DNA of 36,841 nt, from positions 1 through 36,841 of the forward strand of contig JASANZ010002031.1 in assembly GCA_030849805.1 (NCBI GenBank), written 5' to 3'. The notes under the pieces were generated by a model. It did no database searches and was not told the DNA's origin. It saw only the letters and a program-made list of their open reading frames with translations. The DNA is from Sergeia podlipaevii (lineage: Eukaryota > Euglenozoa > Kinetoplastea > Trypanosomatida > Trypanosomatidae). Below are positions 8,135 to 17,135 of the stretch, in pieces. The translations under genes were made by a program, and so were the position numbers. The first letter of the stretch is position 1. Each line of letters opens with the position of its first letter.

Positions 8135-11125
8135 ATGTGGAGCTCGCTGTATACACCACAGGATGCGTCTGAACTGGTGTGGAGCACGCAGAAGCAGCGG
8201 GCGCTGATCTCGCTTCTGGAGGACATGCACACTGGCGCTCAGCTCCCGCGCGTGGTGCTGCTTCACGGCCCAACAGGGTGTGGCAAACTGACGACACTCG
8301 AGGTGCTGTTGCACTCCAGATTGGGCAACATGAGTACTACATCAGCAGCAGAATCACCACCATCATCATCGTCAGGGCGAGGTGTCTTTCAGGCAACAAC
8401 AACTGCGCCGCTGTCGCGCCATGTTGAGATTTCGGTCTTTCACACCTGCGACGCATCTCCCTATGCGTACTACCAGACGCTCCGCGACATTCTTTCTCAC
8501 TGTAGTGGCTATGCAGCTTCCTCATCTCTTTGCACGGAAGACAATCCTTCTTGTCATCATAGGCAATCCGTAAGGGATACATCCATACGATCTCAAGAAG
8601 GGCTCTCTTCTTCTACGTCTTTTCCCTCTGCAATGTCAAGTTTGAAGACCGAGTATGGCGTATCACCCGATCAGGAACCTATTCGTGCACACATCATTAA
8701 ATTTTATGGAGAACGTGCAACGGATGACATGCATAGATACACACGTGTGTTCATGCAGCAGTATGAAGCTATACAGAATGCTGCCCTTGCTTACGAGTTG
8801 GGGGGAGGAGAGCAGCAGCAGCAGCAGCGGCACCTCTTTCATGCAGCCACTGTGCCGTCGTTGTCTTTGCCGATGAGGTTCCTTCGGCAGAACTTCGTGT
8901 TTTTTATTCATACGGTTCATGATACACACAGCGAGAAGGTGGATCTTAACGCGTGCTTTCCAAGCCCTGTGCTGGCGAGTAGTGTGCTTCAGCTGTTTCA
9001 CTGTACCCCCATAACTTCAATCAACATGAAGCGACGACTCCAATCTATAGTGCAGGTGGAGGCTGAACGAAGGCTATCTGCAAATCTCAAGCATGGAGCT
9101 ATAGGGAAACATGGTAGCCGTCTTCCAGGCTCGCCACCAACTGGCCGATGTGGTGATAGGACCACAGTAGTGCGTCGGATGAGCAGTGGCTCTGCTGCTA
9201 GCACGAAGGCGACTGGACGCACTTCACTTTGGCAGCTGCTTCTTCCTGTCGAAGAGCTCGAAGCTATATCGCAGTCCAGTCAAGGTGATATACGGCAAGC
9301 ACTCATCCAAACTCAATGGGCGACTCTGCACCGTGCAGCGGAGCTGTCTGCCTCGCACACGGAGGGCAGACGAGGTCAGAAGCACAGCGAGGCTAGTACT
9401 GATCTGGACGCGACAGTCGCAGCGTTGACTTACCGGATAGCAGCTTCAACTTTGCTGCGGCGAAGTTTTCAAGATGATCGTGGATTGAAAGAAGAAGCTG
9501 ATGGTGTAGCTGGTGGACATAGAGAACACATGGAGCATTCAGAAGCAAAAACTCCTGAAGCTGCTGAGCGCACAAAGGAAAACGAGGCTGTTGAGCTCTT
9601 CTCTGTGAGCAGCTCTAGCATTGACAGTCTTGATATGGTAGAGGGGGCTGAGATTGGGGGCAGAAGCGCCAGTGCTTCAACGACAAAAAGGATCTCTCAT
9701 ACGGCACCACAGGAAGGGGAGATGAAATCAGGCTCAGCGAAGGTCTCCACTGCACGTAGCATTCTTGATATCGTTGACTTGGAGGAGGAAGAGGATGATA
9801 AAGAAAAGTGTGACGAGATGCCAGCTCAGGTACCAGCGCCGAGTCGAGGAGGCACCAGTCGCGTTCTATCACGTGGCTCCTCCGTTTCTTCAGCTCAGCG
9901 TCGAAATGGGAGAGCCGGAGGAGGTGGCGATGACGGTGGCGGTGGTGAGGAAACAGCAGATGACAAACGCACAATGGTGGCGACCACGCGCGATGAGTAT
10001 CTTGGCCTCCCTCACGCAACAGCGCGTCTGCTTACACAGAAATACATCTTAGATGACGTTCTCGATGCTCTCAACGTGCCAGCACGTAAACTACTAGATT
10101 ACCTCGGTAACAATCTGCCTCTTTACTTCAGTATCGAGCAGATTGCTGAATACTCTGAATGCGCAGCGCTCGGTAGCTGGGCGGATGCTCTCCGCACTAG
10201 CTATGGCAGCAGCAGCAGCGGCGGTGGTGGTGGCGGTGGGTATTCGCATCACCGTCAAGTTGCAGATCGCACTGCTGAGGATGACACGGTTGCGTCGGAG
10301 CGCCAGTTGGGACTTATGGCCCTTCGTACATTTGATAGTGGTTATCGTGCTTTGCATGCACGAGTGTCCGCTCCACGTGGGTTCTCTGCGGTGAGGCCAG
10401 CCCCGTATCAACGCCCCGCGTATCCTCGCATGCGTGAAATACGGGATGGAAGCACAAATAGCGGCGGCGCAACCTCCAGAAAGCGGCGGCGATTCAGTGA
10501 TGAAGCGGGCCCCTCTTGGGAAGAGGCAGAAAGTACGAGTAGTTGGTCAGAAAGAGAATGGCGACTTAGCTGTATTGCGCGGCTTCGTACAGGAGAAGGG
10601 ACAATATTGCTAAGCGCTAGTTTACCGAAGGGTCCAACATCAAAGGGAATTGCACCGTCGTCGCCGGTTTGCACAGCTGCTGCGTGCTTAGCTCCAATAC
10701 AGTGTGAGGAGATTGATATTTTGCGCGAGTGCCTTCCAGACGCTATTGCGCAGTGCGGCTCCACAGAAGTGGCGGTACTGGAATATGAAGGCTTTGGCCA
10801 ATACATTGTGCTAGACCGTTGTGCTCCAAGCGTTTTTGTTGGTGGCGCTGGTGAGGTTGCTGGAGCTAGTGGTATGCGTGCACCACAGCTGCTGCCTACA
10901 CGCACTGTTTTTACCTTTAGAAGCGCCAGCTCTGCGACGACATCATCATCGTCACTAGGAGCCGCATTACCATCTGGTAGTACCAGAGGGACTGGGGTCC
11001 TTCGCGCACCACGTTTCGTTTTTCAAGCGCTGAAGCTGTCGCTTCTTCTACTTCGATGGCTATTGCACATCGCACTGCATCTCCGCACAAACGCTTTTGC
11101 TCTGAGCTGCGGTACAGAATATTAA
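8135..11125 (+). CDS. RAD17-like checkpoint clamp loader (C-terminus probably frameshifted)
   Basis: Predicted 996-residue AAA+ protein resembling RAD17, which with RFC2-5 loads the 9-1-1 clamp at damaged DNA in the nucleus. After an N-terminal segment like that of RAD17 (LYTPQDASELVWSTQKQ) comes a Walker A, GPTGCGK with Lys51. The RFC/RAD17 block FHCTPITSINMKRRLQSIV and the sensor-type SQGDIRQALIQTQW (near residue 383) follow. A later helical region (KYILDDVLDAL, about 637 on) matches the RAD17 middle. The Walker B region (FVFFIHTVHD, near residue 254) lacks the acidic pair. Long Ser/Gly/Gln-rich and acidic insertions make it larger than human RAD17. The last ~45 residues are oddly hydrophobic, while an overlapping frame ending at 11265 reads like a natural charged end, so a frame break near 10981-11100 is likely. 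The first ATG (8135) is used; in-frame codons upstream are pyrimidine-tract sequence. Confidence 0.8.
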   Translation: MWSSLYTPQDASELVWSTQKQRALISLLEDMHTGAQLPRVVLLHGPTGCGKLTTLEVLLHSRLGNMSTTSAAESPPSSSSGRGVFQATTTAPLSRHVEISVFHTCDASPYAYYQTLRDILSHCSGYAASSSLCTEDNPSCHHRQSVRDTSIRSQEGLSSSTSFPSAMSSLKTEYGVSPDQEPIRAHIIKFYGERATDDMHRYTRVFMQQYEAIQNAALAYELGGGEQQQQQRHLFHAATVPSLSLPMRFLRQNFVFFIHTVHDTHSEKVDLNACFPSPVLASSVLQLFHCTPITSINMKRRLQSIVQVEAERRLSANLKHGAIGKHGSRLPGSPPTGRCGDRTTVVRRMSSGSAASTKATGRTSLWQLLLPVEELEAISQSSQGDIRQALIQTQWATLHRAAELSASHTEGRRGQKHSEASTDLDATVAALTYRIAASTLLRRSFQDDRGLKEEADGVAGGHREHMEHSEAKTPEAAERTKENEAVELFSVSSSSIDSLDMVEGAEIGGRSASASTTKRISHTAPQEGEMKSGSAKVSTARSILDIVDLEEEEDDKEKCDEMPAQVPAPSRGGTSRVLSRGSSVSSAQRRNGRAGGGGDDGGGGEETADDKRTMVATTRDEYLGLPHATARLLTQKYILDDVLDALNVPARKLLDYLGNNLPLYFSIEQIAEYSECAALGSWADALRTSYGSSSSGGGGGGGYSHHRQVADRTAEDDTVASERQLGLMALRTFDSGYRALHARVSAPRGFSAVRPAPYQRPAYPRMREIRDGSTNSGGATSRKRRRFSDEAGPSWEEAESTSSWSEREWRLSCIARLRTGEGTILLSASLPKGPTSKGIAPSSPVCTAAACLAPIQCEEIDILRECLPDAIAQCGSTEVAVLEYEGFGQYIVLDRCAPSVFVGGAGEVAGASGMRAPQLLPTRTVFTFRSASSATTSSSSLGAALPSGSTRGTGVLRAPRFVFQALKLSLLLLRWLLHIALHLRTNAFALSCGTEY

Positions 11126-11265
11126 AGCGCGGAGCGCCGCGCAGTGTGGGGTTGCGAGAAGAGTTTTTTGCTCTCGGTGATATTGCAGAGCGGGTGACAG
11201 ACTGCATCAGGGATGACCAGCCACTTATTCCTGAAGGCGAGATAATTGAGGAGTTGAGTGATTAA
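10981..11265 (+). CDS. Probable out-of-frame C-terminal end of the RAD17-like gene
   Basis: The frame that overlaps the 3' end of the RAD17-like gene is open from 10981 to the TGA/TAA-type stop at 11265. From about 11056 it reads as a well-composed charged sequence, with KRFCSELRYRILKRG, LREEFFALGDIAERV and the acidic end EGEIIEELSD. It has no pyrimidine tract or acceptor of its own, and it overlaps the other frame by over 100 bases. The simplest reading is that this is the true C-terminus of the upstream gene, displaced by a one- or two-base indel. Acidic tails occur in RAD17 proteins. Whether the break is a sequencing error, a mutation or a programmed shift is unknown. Confidence 0.6.
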   Translation, partial: YQRDWGPSRTTFRFSSAEAVASSTSMAIAHRTASPHKRFCSELRYRILKRGAPRSVGLREEFFALGDIAERVTDCIRDDQPLIPEGEIIEELSD

Positions 11266-11890
11266 GCTTCCCGGCTATTTGTTTTATGCCTTTTTTTTCT
11301 CCTCATTTTTTTGTTTTGTGGTTTCATCCTTTCTGATTGTGTTCCTTCTATGTGAGTCTGCTTTGTTTTGCACTGAACTTATGTTGAGCCTTTTATATTG
11401 TTTTATTGTACTTTGTATCACTTTTGAATGACAAATTGCATTTACGCTACCCCAGAACGCCTAATTTACATTATTCACCTTTAAATGCAATTAAAAAAAA
11501 ATAGAAAATAGAAAATATAGTAAATGGCTCTATCTTTATTGTTGATTAGCTCTGCTTACATTTTTCCTTCTCTTCTTATAGTTGCACGCTCTGGTGAAGT
11601 TACATCGTTTGCGTTTTCTTGAAGAAGCCAGTCCAATTTCTGTTTTTTTTTTTTACATGAATCCTCCATCTCCCTTCTTCTCCCAGTAAGCTTAGCATCA
11701 GACTTCTTTACTTTTATCGTTAGTATTTTTTATAATTACTTGTCTTTTAATAAAGGCAATACCTTCTTCCACTTCGATTTTTTTTTAAAAAATATTACTA
11801 CACTGACTTTTTAAAAATTCCAGATCAATATATACATATATATATACATATATAGTTTTGAGAGTACAGGGCACAGCTGTTATCTTGTTG
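11266..11890. other. Spacer before PPCDC gene
   Basis: AT-rich spacer with several T and A tracts and a TA-rich repeat at about 11826-11855. No gene seen. Confidence 0.65.
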
Positions 11891-11893
11891 TCG

Positions 11894-11923
11894 CTTTTTT
11901 TCTTTCCTTTCCCTCTTCCCTAG
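11894..11923 (+). promoter_or_regulatory. Trans-splice acceptor of PPCDC gene
   Basis: An almost pure pyrimidine tract (11894-11920) ends in CCCTAGAG, with AGs at 11922-11923 and 11924-11925. The ATG follows at 11937, leaving a 5' UTR of about 11-13 nt. Confidence 0.6.
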
Positions 11924-11936
11924 AGGTCTCCCCCGT

Positions 11937-12695
11937 ATGCCAGTCACTACCGCACCGCCGGAGGTGCCACCCTCTATTAACTTGCTGCTGCTTGTCACGG
12001 GTAGTGTGGCGGCCATCAAAACCGGTCTCTTGCTTGATCAACTCAGTACTGAACGCTGCAGCATTCGTATTGCCGCCACCAAGTCGGCGTTCCACTTTTT
12101 GCATCGCGCACAAAGTTCCAAGACCGGCATCCCTTTTCAGAGCATCCTCACGGATGAGTCCGAGTGGAGCGACTGGAATGAGGTCAGCGACGCCGTGGTA
12201 CACATTGAACTCCGGAAATGGGCTGATCTAGTAGTGATAGTCCCTCTTGATGCCAACACACTCGCAAAGCTCGCCCATGGTCTCTGCGACAACCTTGTGT
12301 CCTGTGTCATGAGAGCGTGGCAGGTGCGCGAAAAGCAAGTAATCATATGCCCTGCAATGAATACTGCCATGTGGGAGCACCCCATTACAAACAAGCAGAT
12401 TAGCGAGCTACGCAACTTTCTCTCTATCGAAAACAGTGGCGCACACGATGCTGCCACCACTGCTGTTACTGAAGGGAGCGATACGCTTCCACAAAATCTG
12501 GACTCCGCCATGTTTCAGGTTGTAGGTCCTGTAGTGAAGCGTCTTGCGTGCGGAGACGTGGGGTGTGGCGGAATGTCGTCGGTTGAGGATATCGCAGTGG
12601 TGCTACGGCACACCATGGCGCTTATTCGCGCAAAGAAGCTTGCTGATGCGGTTGATGCTTCACTAAATCCAGAAGCCACCACAGCTTCCAGTTGA
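11937..12695 (+). CDS. Phosphopantothenoylcysteine decarboxylase
   Basis: Predicted 252-residue HFCD-family flavoprotein that decarboxylates 4'-phosphopantothenoylcysteine to phosphopantetheine in coenzyme A synthesis. The fold begins with LLLLVTGSVAAIKTGLL, an FMN-binding start. The catalytic His lies in VHIELRKWAD (His89), followed by PLDANTLAKLAHGLCDNL. The PxMNxxMW signature is present as PAMNTAMW with Asn142, and the reductive Cys is in RLACGDVGCGGM (Cys205). These match the plant HAL3/PPCDC set (His, Asn, Cys). The segment between Asn142 and Cys205 is about 30 residues longer than in plant HAL3, with a polar Ser/Thr/Ala stretch. No synthetase domain is fused, so this is a stand-alone decarboxylase, as usual in eukaryotes. 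No targeting signal is visible, suggesting the cytosol. Confidence 0.92.
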   Translation: MPVTTAPPEVPPSINLLLLVTGSVAAIKTGLLLDQLSTERCSIRIAATKSAFHFLHRAQSSKTGIPFQSILTDESEWSDWNEVSDAVVHIELRKWADLVVIVPLDANTLAKLAHGLCDNLVSCVMRAWQVREKQVIICPAMNTAMWEHPITNKQISELRNFLSIENSGAHDAATTAVTEGSDTLPQNLDSAMFQVVGPVVKRLACGDVGCGGMSSVEDIAVVLRHTMALIRAKKLADAVDASLNPEATTASS

Positions 12696-13250
12696 AATAG
12701 TAATATATATATTTTTAAAAAAATACCGTCATGTATGTGAGCATATATGCATGCACACGGACTGGTGTAGGTGTGTGTGTGTGTGTGCATTCAATATATA
12801 TCTATAGGTTGATAAAAAAAACAAATCGTGTCTGGGTACTATTTTTATTTTTACTTTTTTTCTTTCTTCGATTCATAGTACTTGAAAGATGCTTTAAATT
12901 AACTCCTTTCCAAACGCTCGTTTGTCTCACTTCAGAAATCTTCAACTTCCTTGCTTTTTTTTTTTGCTTTGGAACAAGTGCGCATCTATCGTGGTTCAAA
13001 TTTTTTTTTTTTGCACTTAAGCAGGAAAGAGTACTCAGAATCGTATTTGCAAAGCATTTCTCCTTTGTGAGTTTTTCTTTTTTTTTTTTTTAAAAAAAAA
13101 GCGAAAGTACGTGCACAGGAGGAGACATAAACTGTTTTTATTGTTGTCTTTATTATTATTACTATTATTTTCTTCTCAAATTACTAGTGCAGCCATTCAT
13201 TGGTAACTTCATATATTATAAAAAGAAGGAAAAACTATCGCTAGAAATTT
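12696..13250. other. Spacer with TG repeat and T tracts
   Basis: AT-rich spacer holding a TG run (about 12769-12787), TA-type repeats and multiple poly-T tracts, one at about 13078-13091. The open frame here is Phe-rich pyrimidine-tract translation and not a gene. Confidence 0.65.
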
Positions 13251-13286
13251 CTTTTTTTTTTTTCTTTTTTTCTGTCTCCTTGTTAG
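13250..13286 (+). promoter_or_regulatory. Trans-splice acceptor of AP-4 epsilon gene
   Basis: A poly-T/pyrimidine tract (13250-13280) is followed by TGTTAG, with the AG at 13285-13286. The ATG is at 13292, giving a five-base native 5' UTR. Confidence 0.55.
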
Positions 13287-13291
13287 TAATC

Positions 13292-16200
13292 ATGTCGAAA
13301 CAATACAATGCTCAGATGCAGCACTCGCGTTCCTTTTACAACTATATTTCTCGTATAGGTAATGCCCGATCGCGATTGGAGGAAGACATGATTGTCACAA
13401 GTGACCTCAAGGAACTCAAGACTGCCTTTTCTGAGCCTCATATTGAGCCAGAGTTGATGAAAGAGTACATTATTCGGGCCTGCTACGCAGAGATGCTGGG
13501 CCACCGCGCCACGTTTGCGCACATTCACTTCGTCAATATGTCCTCCAGTACCCTGCTGATGAACAAGCGCACTGGTTATATGGCTACCTGGCTGTGCATC
13601 CACCCTGACGATGAGCTTATGTACCTCATGGTGGCCACCATTCAACGCGACCTCAAGTCGGACAACTACTTGGAAATTAGTGCAGCCCTTTCAGCGGCAG
13701 CGAAACTACTTCGCATGGAGCTCATGCCTGTGGTCTCTCAGGCCGTGGTGGGGCTCCTACCACATCAAAACCCACTGGTGCGCAAGAAGGCAGTGGAGGC
13801 GATGCACGCCTTTTACATTAAATCCGAAGGAACCATTGGGGATCATCAGCAGTTTCGTCAAGTTCTGTGCGATCGCGATCCTTCTGTGATGAACGCCGCA
13901 GTGCGACTGCTCTGTGACGTCACGCGCTTGGAGCCCAACTCACAGGTTGATTTGTTTGAGTCGTTCTTGACAGTTCTTGTGCAAGTTATCCAGCGTCGGC
14001 TTCCACGCGAATACGATTACCATCGTATTCCCTCTCCGTGGCTTCAGATGCGTCTTATCAGACTTCTGGCGGTACTCGCCGCTGATAGCCCGCAGCTTGC
14101 CAAGCGCTGTGAGCCTGTCTTCACAGAGGTTGTCACACGCGCTGATAATGGGCATCGCATTGGTATCGCTATCATTTGCGATGTCATCGCCGCCGTCGCT
14201 CGCATGCCGCCTGTTCTTCCTTCTCTGGTATCACTTGCTGGTCAGGCCGTTGCGCGGTTTCTCTCACCGTCCTCTAGCGGCAATCTGCGCTATACGGGTA
14301 TTCAAGCTCTCACGGAACTGGTTCGCCTTGACATTGATATTGCAGTAGAGCACCAGGTGGCTATTATGGAGTGTCTTGAAGCCACGGATGAGACAATTCG
14401 CCGCAAGGCCGTGACGCTGCTCCTTGCGATTACAGATGAGAGCAACGTAGATGCGATCGCGCGACGACTTGTCAAGTTTGTTGCGCGCACAAGCAACGAG
14501 GACGACTTTTTGCGCCGCAACACGGTGAATGGTCTTTGCTACATTATAGAACGATACGCGCCTGGTGTGGGGTGGTACGTGGCGATGATGAATAAAGTCC
14601 TTCTCGCTGCCCCTCTGGTGACGCCTCCGCTGACACTGCAGCGCATGCTGAAGCGCATCGCGGAGGGTGACGGGCAGAGCGAAGAGGCAGATAGCGAGCT
14701 GCGTGCGGCGTGTGTGGAGACGTACTTTACGCTTACCAACGCAACCGAAGCCTCAGAGGCTCTTCTCAAGGTCGGGGCATGGGTGATGGGGGAGTATGGG
14801 TTTCTGACTCGTCGCGTCAGTCGAGCAATGCTATTAGATCGTCTCTGCGACCTGCTCGAGTTTGGTACAGACAAAGCGGACACTCGCTGCTGGATCGTCT
14901 CTGGAATGATGAAACTTGTTGCACAAGGCGGTGGCCTCAGTGATGAGCAGGCTGGGGAGAATGGCATCATGCCCAGCAACGTCGCGGAGCTTGTGCAGCG
15001 CTTTACAAGCAGTCGCTCGGTCGATCTGCAGCAGCGCTGCTATGAGTTTCTTGCTCTCGCATGTATGCCATCTGTCATGCACGCGGTGCTCCCACTGGAC
15101 GGTTGCTGCGAGGAGATCAGTGTGGACCCCACACTCGGTTTCATGAACAATTTTGTGGCGGAGGCACTGCGGGCAGGCAGCAAGGCGTACCGCGCTAGCG
15201 CAAGCGCACAGGTTGCGCCAGTGGAGAAGCAAGCATCGCAGCTCAAGGTGGCAGCATATGAGCCTGCCTCCCGGCCTGCCCCGATGTTTCTTTCTATGGA
15301 TATGCTAGGCACTAGTGGTAGCAACATTGCCGTGGAACCTGCCAGTATTGTTGATCCTCGAGGAAGGGAGGAGCAGAGTTTGGACTGGCTGAAGGCGGAT
15401 GATGTGAGCCGCCTGACCATTGGCAGTGGCTCGAACGGGCGTAAGCGGTGGGGAAGAGCAGAGGCGGATACCGCTGCTTCCAACAACGTCGCTAAGCAGC
15501 AACAGCAGCAAGAGACAGTGGCAAGCGATCCGTTTGCCAATGCAAGCCGCTTTGGTAGCGAGGGTTCTGTCGTGGCACTAGCAAAAGAGTCGCAACTGCA
15601 GCAACAGGGATTGGAACTGGGCAGTAGTGTCGCCGCTAATACCACTTCAGCAGAAGTTCTTCCAGTCCCATCAACGCAGCGTCACGTGAAGGATGCCAAG
15701 TTTATGAACAACGTGTTTGGCACCCGCAAGAAGGTAAGCAGCAGACGGGCAGAGGTGGTCAGCAAACAGGCAAAAGTTGCCGAGAAGGCGACGCACAACA
15801 TGACTTCTGCCAACAGTACTCTTTCTGCAGCAAATCAGCGGCTTATGAACATTACGGATGCGCTCTTTGACTTTGTGCCATCTTCAGGAAACTGGACAGC
15901 GACAGCAGGTAGCACCATCACTGGTAGTGCAGCAACTCTTCGTAGCGCACAATCTGCGGCTACCATGCCTCAAGTTGCTAGTAGTATCGATCCGTTTGCC
16001 TCCTTGGATGCCACGACACCCCTTTTTGATGAACGAGCTACCTCACCATCTCCCCCATCCCCGCGGATGAACCTCATGCTATCTCGTGAGCCAACTGCTA
16101 CGCGGTGCACAGTGACGCTACAGCCGAGCTCTTCTCTCTCCTCACGTGATTTTTCTCCTTTAGGCACCATGCGCGTTACGATCACTATCCCTCCGCAGTT

Positions 16201-16843
16201 CGCCTTTCAATAACTGCACTGTACGTCGCCAGGGGCTAACGTTTCAAACAGTGGAAGCTGCGAGCGCACGGTAGACGTGCCGTGGAGTGCGCTTTCACCT
16301 CTCCAAGTCCCAAACGCAGATCCTTCATCGATAACGATCGAGGCCACGCTCATTGCGGCTTCTGCCACTCCACTGCGCATGGGGTCATCCATTGTATCCA
16401 CGGTGTCCCTCTCTACTTCCTTGGAACCAATGGCGACACAAAGCATCTCCTGTTCGATCTTAGACTTACTCCGCCCCGCTGCGGGCTTTACCACCTCTTT
16501 GTTTGGCTCTCTCTGGGCCTCAAGCCACTCAGAGAGACAGCTTGTGGAAGTCAAGGGGACCGTTTCCGCTGCTAGCCTGCAACGTCCCATGACGGTGGAG
16601 TTTCTACGTCTTGGACTCGCTAGGTACGCTGCGCTACATGTCGTCGAGGTAATTGGGAATGAACTCATTGCTGCGGCGATGCTGGTGGGGTTCTCTCCAC
16701 TTCCCGGAGAAGAGCACCGAAGTGTTTTATGTCATTGTGCAGTTGGCAGCAGTGGTGAGGTATGTTTGGCTGTACGCAGTGCGTATCGCGAAGTTGGCGC
16801 GGAAGTTTTACGGGTGCTTTCCTCTGGCTTGCAAACTATGTGA
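13292..16843 (+). CDS. AP-4 complex epsilon adaptin, interrupted by in-frame TAA at 16211
   Basis: Predicted large adaptin of the AP-4 coat, which sorts cargo at the trans-Golgi. The ARM/HEAT trunk fills about residues 1-600. Epsilon rather than gamma, alpha or beta is indicated by YAEMLGHRATFAHIH, NKRTGYMATWL, ALCDRD-like LCDRDPSVM, and especially DYHRIPSPWLQMRLIRLLAVL, where gamma has a different sequence. GAWVMGEYGFL also matches. A long polar hinge (about 650-900) carries two DPFA motifs (15527 and 15989). The frame hits TAA at 16211-16213 after residue 973. Without any frame change it then stays open for 209 more codons to 16843, in ear-like alternating hydrophobic sequence (for example RPMTVEFLRLGLARYAALHVV). 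The total length of about 1183 codons would be close to human AP4E1 (1137). So one gene seems split by a nonsense codon, a read-through stop, or a sequence error. Start 13292 follows the acceptor; the longer frame upstream is T-tract. Confidence 0.85.
16211..16213 (+). other. In-frame TAA inside AP-4 epsilon frame
   Basis: TAA in the context CAA-TAA-CTG. It interrupts an otherwise continuous frame from 13292 to 16843. A single C-to-T change from CAA would produce it. The downstream part has no ATG or acceptor placed as for a separate gene. Confidence 0.85.
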
Positions 16844-17113
16844 GGTCAGATGACTAAGTTTATTCTTTTTCTTTCCTTCTTTTTTTTGATTGTTGCTACT
16901 GTAAGATACTGATAAAACAATCTTTTTTTGTTGCTTTGTGTTTCTACGTATTGCTTGTACCAATGGCGAAAACAATAATAATAATATAGAGGCTTTCTGA
17001 GATGCAGACATACCCTATTTGTGTAAAGTGGCTTTTTTTTTAAAAGCAAACATACTGGTGAACTATAACTTATCTGTTTTCGATTTTTTTTTCTCTTCTT
17101 TACACACTAATGA
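16844..17113 (+). promoter_or_regulatory. Short spacer and acceptor region of PUS3 gene
   Basis: This short AT-rich spacer has T tracts at about 16878-16888 and 17033-17041, and a final pyrimidine tract at 17083-17101. AGs follow at 17114-17115 and 17117-17118, and the ATG is at 17136. An out-of-frame ATG at 17110 lies before these AGs and would be removed. Confidence 0.5.
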
Positions 17114-17135
17114 AGCAGACGCGCGGCCGCACACA

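Noticed and set aside
8663..9001. Minus-strand open frames opposite the RAD17-like gene and elsewhere
   Set aside because: They mirror coding frames on the + strand, have no acceptor signals on their own strand and resemble no protein family.
2747..16213. Stop-codon reassignment as in Blastocrithidia (TGA as Trp, TAA as Glu), suggested by TGA at a Trp position and an in-frame TAA
   Set aside because: Several very long frames (for example the 1575-residue kinase and the 892-residue PH/kelch protein) contain no in-frame stops, and other genes end in ordinary stops. The TGA lies in a copy that is also frameshifted elsewhere.
13292..16843. Beta, gamma or alpha adaptin
   Set aside because: Block-by-block comparison from memory fits epsilon best, especially the DYHRIPSPWLQ segment and the MLGHRATFAHIH start.
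16277..16843. The frame after the TAA as a separate small gene
   Set aside because: It is in the same frame as AP-4 epsilon, open from the codon after the stop, and lacks its own acceptor and an early ATG.
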